Assembly (NCBI RefSeq): GCF_015706575.1
Contig: NW_024037057.1
Span: forward strand, 9,233,203 to 9,297,202
Direction: 5' to 3'
Source: Patiria miniata
Taxonomy: Eukaryota; Echinodermata; Asteroidea; Valvatida; Asterinidae
Length of the DNA stretch: 64,000 nucleotides
The position numbers and the translations under genes are program-made. Below, one piece after another: positions 63,701 through 64,000 of this stretch (positions within the stretch are counted from its first letter, which is position 1; every line of letters starts with the position of its first letter). The notes under the pieces were generated by a model. It ran no database searches. It worked only from the letters and a program-made list of their open reading frames with translations, and was not told the origin of the DNA.

Positions 63701-64000
63701 GGAACCGGCCCCGTACATGAGCCTTGGCGATGGTGTAGTCACGATATCTTCCGCCCATCCCATTGCACAGAACCCAAGTCCATCACAGGATGTGGATGAT
63801 TATGAGGTTTCCTTATCCTCAGCCGAACCTCACGCGTACACATACGTAGACGCTGACATCATGAAGAAGTCGTCTGCACCGCAAACTGAACGAAAACCGA
63901 AGCCCAAACCGCCTCTGAAACCGCACGCCGCCAACGACGACACGTATGAGGTTCTGGATTCTGCGGAGTACGCATCCGTGGACGAGGGTAAAGAGAAGTC
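45272..64000 (+). CDS. Receptor tyrosine phosphatase B (tandem paralogue, 3' end cut by window)
   Basis: Exons with the nearest first exon: 45272-45335, 47061-47177, 49166-49279, 52762-53037, 53707-53826, 54392-54481, 54724-54966, 55302-55409, 55786-55869, 56272-56487, 58016-58333, 58614-58874, 59008-59142, 60028-60183, 60307-60402, 61215-61256, 61494-61757, 62091-62384, 62932-63049, 63268-63344, and 63670 to the window end. Each matches one exon of phosphatase A in phase and nearly in length, giving about 1174 residues without a stop. The PTP exons should follow beyond 64000. Identity to gene A is uneven: very high from the EGF exons to the tail except parts of FN3-1, low in lectin 3 and Ig1. 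Introns are enlarged by a different set of transposons. Confidence 0.9.
45717..46998. mobile_element. 1.28-kb inverted-end element carrying four CRE sites
   Basis: It starts GGCTGTTTCGGCA and ends TGCCGAAACAGCC. The left end also folds on itself (12-bp stem, CTTT loop, 45718-45745). Gene A lacks it at the same place ('ggcctatactttttaaattt'). No target duplication was found. It contains TGACGTCA at 46116, 46127, 46411 and 46571, plus CACGTGA near 46273 and CCGGAAG sites. No gene inside. Confidence 0.75.
46116..46578. promoter_or_regulatory. Cluster of four perfect CRE octamers
   Basis: TGACGTCA, the binding palindrome of CREB/ATF factors, occurs at 46116-46123, 46127-46134, 46411-46418 and 46571-46578. 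They lie about 0.8-1.3 kb downstream of first exon b3, inside intron 1 of phosphatase B. Function is inferred from the motif only. Confidence 0.5.
47061..53037 (+). CDS. Phosphatase B exons 2-4: F-type lectin domain 1
   Basis: Exons 47061-47177, 49166-49279 and 52762-53037. The third exon is almost the same as in gene A (SVIRAGLSSNHLQNDPAVGR); the first two are more changed. The GC donor is kept (AATG|GCAAGT at 49280). The R-x-D of gene A reads RIGT here, so the presumed sugar-contact Asp is missing. Confidence 0.85.
47250..47755. repeat. Repeat insertion with internal hairpins, absent from gene A
   Basis: Two related halves each contain 'catagacttgtgca' and 'cctaaccc'. Between them lies a perfect hairpin, CATTAGGGAGACAT, loop GAAA, ATGTCTCCCTAATG (47422-47453). 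A second 'agggcgacacc'/'ggtgtgtcgcccta' pair follows near 47685-47725. Gene A's intron continues without this stretch. Confidence 0.65.
47877..48220 (+). repeat. Old dispersed repeat shared with gene A intron
   Basis: It matches 23300-23640 ('acgagtgccctttt', 'cgccattttgtctttgagct', 'ttcatgttggaattttatct', 'ggcattccacaaga'). Because it occurs in the same intron of both genes it was there before the duplication. Two short open frames here are not genes. Confidence 0.7.
48484..48640 (-). repeat. Dispersed GC-palindrome repeat, copy 2
   Basis: Reverse complement of the family at 11187-11340: 'ggtatcaaaat', 'gctcgaggctagaaagtcat', then GCGGATTCCGC-type palindrome and 'ggcccttttagggttaa'. Confidence 0.6.
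49475..51823 (-). mobile_element. CR1/L2-type non-LTR retrotransposon, decayed
   Basis: Minus frames 51813-51214, 51199-50894, 50653-49907 and 50070-49711 together give a long reverse-transcriptase region. Recognisable parts are GVPQGSCLGPLLFSIY, HCYADDTQLHLSF (the YADD active site), VQNAAARLVCGK, LHWLPIQSRI then ALHGLAPRYI, and RAFAQAAPSLWNQLPPEI at the C-terminus. Frameshifts and stops separate the frames, so it is inactive. The 5' endonuclease part is missing. It sits antisense in intron 3 of phosphatase B. Confidence 0.9.
51824..52761. other. Rest of phosphatase B intron 3
   Basis: It is colinear with 26055-26525 of gene A ('cgacgcacacgcgcg', 'ttcagtgcgtgacat', 'gcaatcggctgaatga') with an extra insertion near 52310-52680 of unknown type and a G-tract at 52179-52198. 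No exon seen. Confidence 0.5.
53519..53616 (+). other. Candidate alternative terminal exon, gene B copy
   Basis: It matches 27298-27440: acceptor CCCTGCAG, then in-phase KKKVGSVGSSDACHYDIVV, NVGKYLAPNVA and a stop at 53616. The frame is kept despite small indels after the stop. Coding status is uncertain. Confidence 0.35.
53707..54966 (+). CDS. Phosphatase B exons 5-7: F-type lectin domain 2
   Basis: Exons 53707-53826, 54392-54481 and 54724-54966. Landmarks are LPSSQSSTLGNLDASRAVDG, NPWWKIDLTSVHCIGKIAIR and WIEFTCDPYRLARYVSVDID. The third exon is 6 nt longer than in gene A, from two extra residues in the loop after VSVDI. Confidence 0.87.
55302..56487 (+). CDS. Phosphatase B exons 8-10: F-type lectin domain 3
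   Basis: Exons 55302-55409, 55786-55869 and 56272-56487. Landmarks are LNLTDKPSSQSSTNGSFVAG, AWWMVDLESSQCLGQIRVWS and AVVRAGLSDNYTENVVCGRQ, LARYVSVDIPGMARLGLCEV. The last exon is 12 nt shorter than in gene A, and many residues differ. Confidence 0.87.
56860..57840. repeat. C/G-tract-rich repeat cluster in intron
   Basis: Several C- and G-runs of 8 or more lie between 56885 and 57830, with 'ggggcaaagccagg' at the left resembling the hAT-like GTAGCCAGG end and 'ctagccccc' repeated. Gene A's matching intron is only 159 bp, so about 1.3 kb was added here. Open frames within are composition artefacts. Confidence 0.6.
58016..58874 (+). CDS. Phosphatase B exons 11-12: Ig-like domains 1 and 2
   Basis: Exon 58016-58333 (LTLVVNPSLLGPTGDSDSV, SFGRQVSTGG, DRTGVFYAEATRNG, TRIQTIILPKD) and exon 58614-58874 (TASIGDSVVMEM, YRWRRNGGDVIETWNNLLSV, EDEGVYSCFIVD, GIMRLIVR). 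Domain 1 is the most changed exon between the genes in sequence and length (318 versus 324 nt). Confidence 0.8.
59008..61256 (+). CDS. Phosphatase B exons 13-16: Tie-like EGF cluster
   Basis: Exons 59008-59142, 60028-60183, 60307-60402 and 61215-61256. FCLPDPYGCSCAAG and CRRCYNGGLCDDESGTCICA are kept, and all cysteines match gene A. The introns here hold a solo LTR (59379-59988) and a MITE (60749-61102) that gene A lacks. Confidence 0.92.
59379..59988 (+). mobile_element. Solo LTR of a retrotransposon, TSD ATAG
   Basis: The 610-bp insert starts TGTAGCG and ends CGCTACA, is flanked by ATAG on both sides (59375-59378, 59989-59992) and is absent from gene A's matching intron. A CCAAT (59474), TATATAA (59489-59495) and AATAAA (59757-59762) in that order form a typical LTR promoter and poly(A) signal. 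It is GC-richer than its surroundings. The plus orientation would read in the same direction as the gene. Confidence 0.85.
60749..61102. mobile_element. 354-bp inverted-repeat MITE
   Basis: GGGCGATTCACAATGCAGTG at the left is matched by CACTGCATTGTGAATCGCCC at the right, and the match continues inward (GCGCCACCA, TTTGCCACGGAGAGT). GAATT flanks both sides. It is non-coding and unique to gene B. Confidence 0.82.
61494..62384 (+). CDS. Phosphatase B exons 17-18: two FN3 domains
   Basis: Exon 61494-61757 (LEVTSGGPHQLFVAWQPDPC) and exon 62091-62384 (TSLSFSWSKPPCGSRGGIIT). The first ends six nucleotides shorter than in gene A; the second is nearly the same. Confidence 0.9.
62932..64000 (+). CDS. 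Phosphatase B exons 19-21: TM and start of tail (cut at window end)
   Basis: Exons 62932-63049 (AAAVILILTVITVIIVFYKR helix), 63268-63344 and 63670 onward. The tail has the same YxxV/P motifs (PYMSLGD, DYEVSL, YTYVDAD, TYEVLDS, EYASVDE). One difference is the loss of the first tyrosine environment (AYQVPEP instead of DYQVPEP). The intron 63345-63669 is almost identical to that of gene A. Confidence 0.92.

Overview
This is eukaryotic nuclear DNA from a marine invertebrate deuterostome, most likely an echinoderm or a close ambulacrarian relative. I infer this from intron-rich AT-biased genes, many dispersed transposons with poly-C tracts, frequent 'gtaggcctat' words, and families such as multi-CUB/LDLa receptors and F-type-lectin receptors that are expanded in these animals. 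The species cannot be named from the sequence. There are no bacterial features.

Layout. (1) Positions 444-13280, minus strand: the 5' part of a large gene with signal peptide, six CUB domains, eight LDLa modules, an LRR N-terminal cap and 72-nt LRR exons, running off the left edge. It is probably the ectodomain of an LGR-type/GRL101-like leucine-rich-repeat GPCR; the transmembrane part would lie outside the window. (2) Positions 13280-21779: intergenic and repeat-rich, including a 2.5-kb foldback transposon with 6-bp target-site duplication, a hAT-like MITE and a possible Penelope-like fragment with a hammerhead-like core. (3) Positions 21779-38998, plus strand: a complete 29-exon gene (4521 nt of coding sequence, 1506 residues, all splice phases consistent) for a receptor tyrosine phosphatase. 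Its ectodomain is three F-type lectin (fucolectin-like) domains, two Ig-like domains, three EGF modules closely resembling those of the angiopoietin receptors Tie1/Tie2, and two FN3 domains; then one transmembrane helix, a tyrosine- and proline-rich tail and one PTP catalytic domain. (4) Positions 38999-45700: spacer with 240-bp tandem repeats interrupted by a SINE, then a tandem array in which the first (signal-peptide) exon is present three times. (5) Positions 45272-64000, plus strand: a second, tandemly duplicated copy of the receptor phosphatase, cut by the right edge before its catalytic domain.

How it fits together. The two phosphatases are recent tandem paralogues with the same exon plan. 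Lectin domain 3 and the first Ig domain have diverged strongly, while the EGF, FN3, membrane and tail exons and several introns are almost identical, which suggests gene conversion or uneven selection on a recognition surface. Combining a Tie-like ectodomain with a phosphatase rather than a kinase is the most unusual system here. Much of the remaining DNA is transposon-derived, and several insertions can be proved by comparing the two paralogues (filled versus empty site) or by exact target-site duplications. All exon calls rest on reading frames, splice dinucleotides, phase consistency and motif recognition; no database search was possible.
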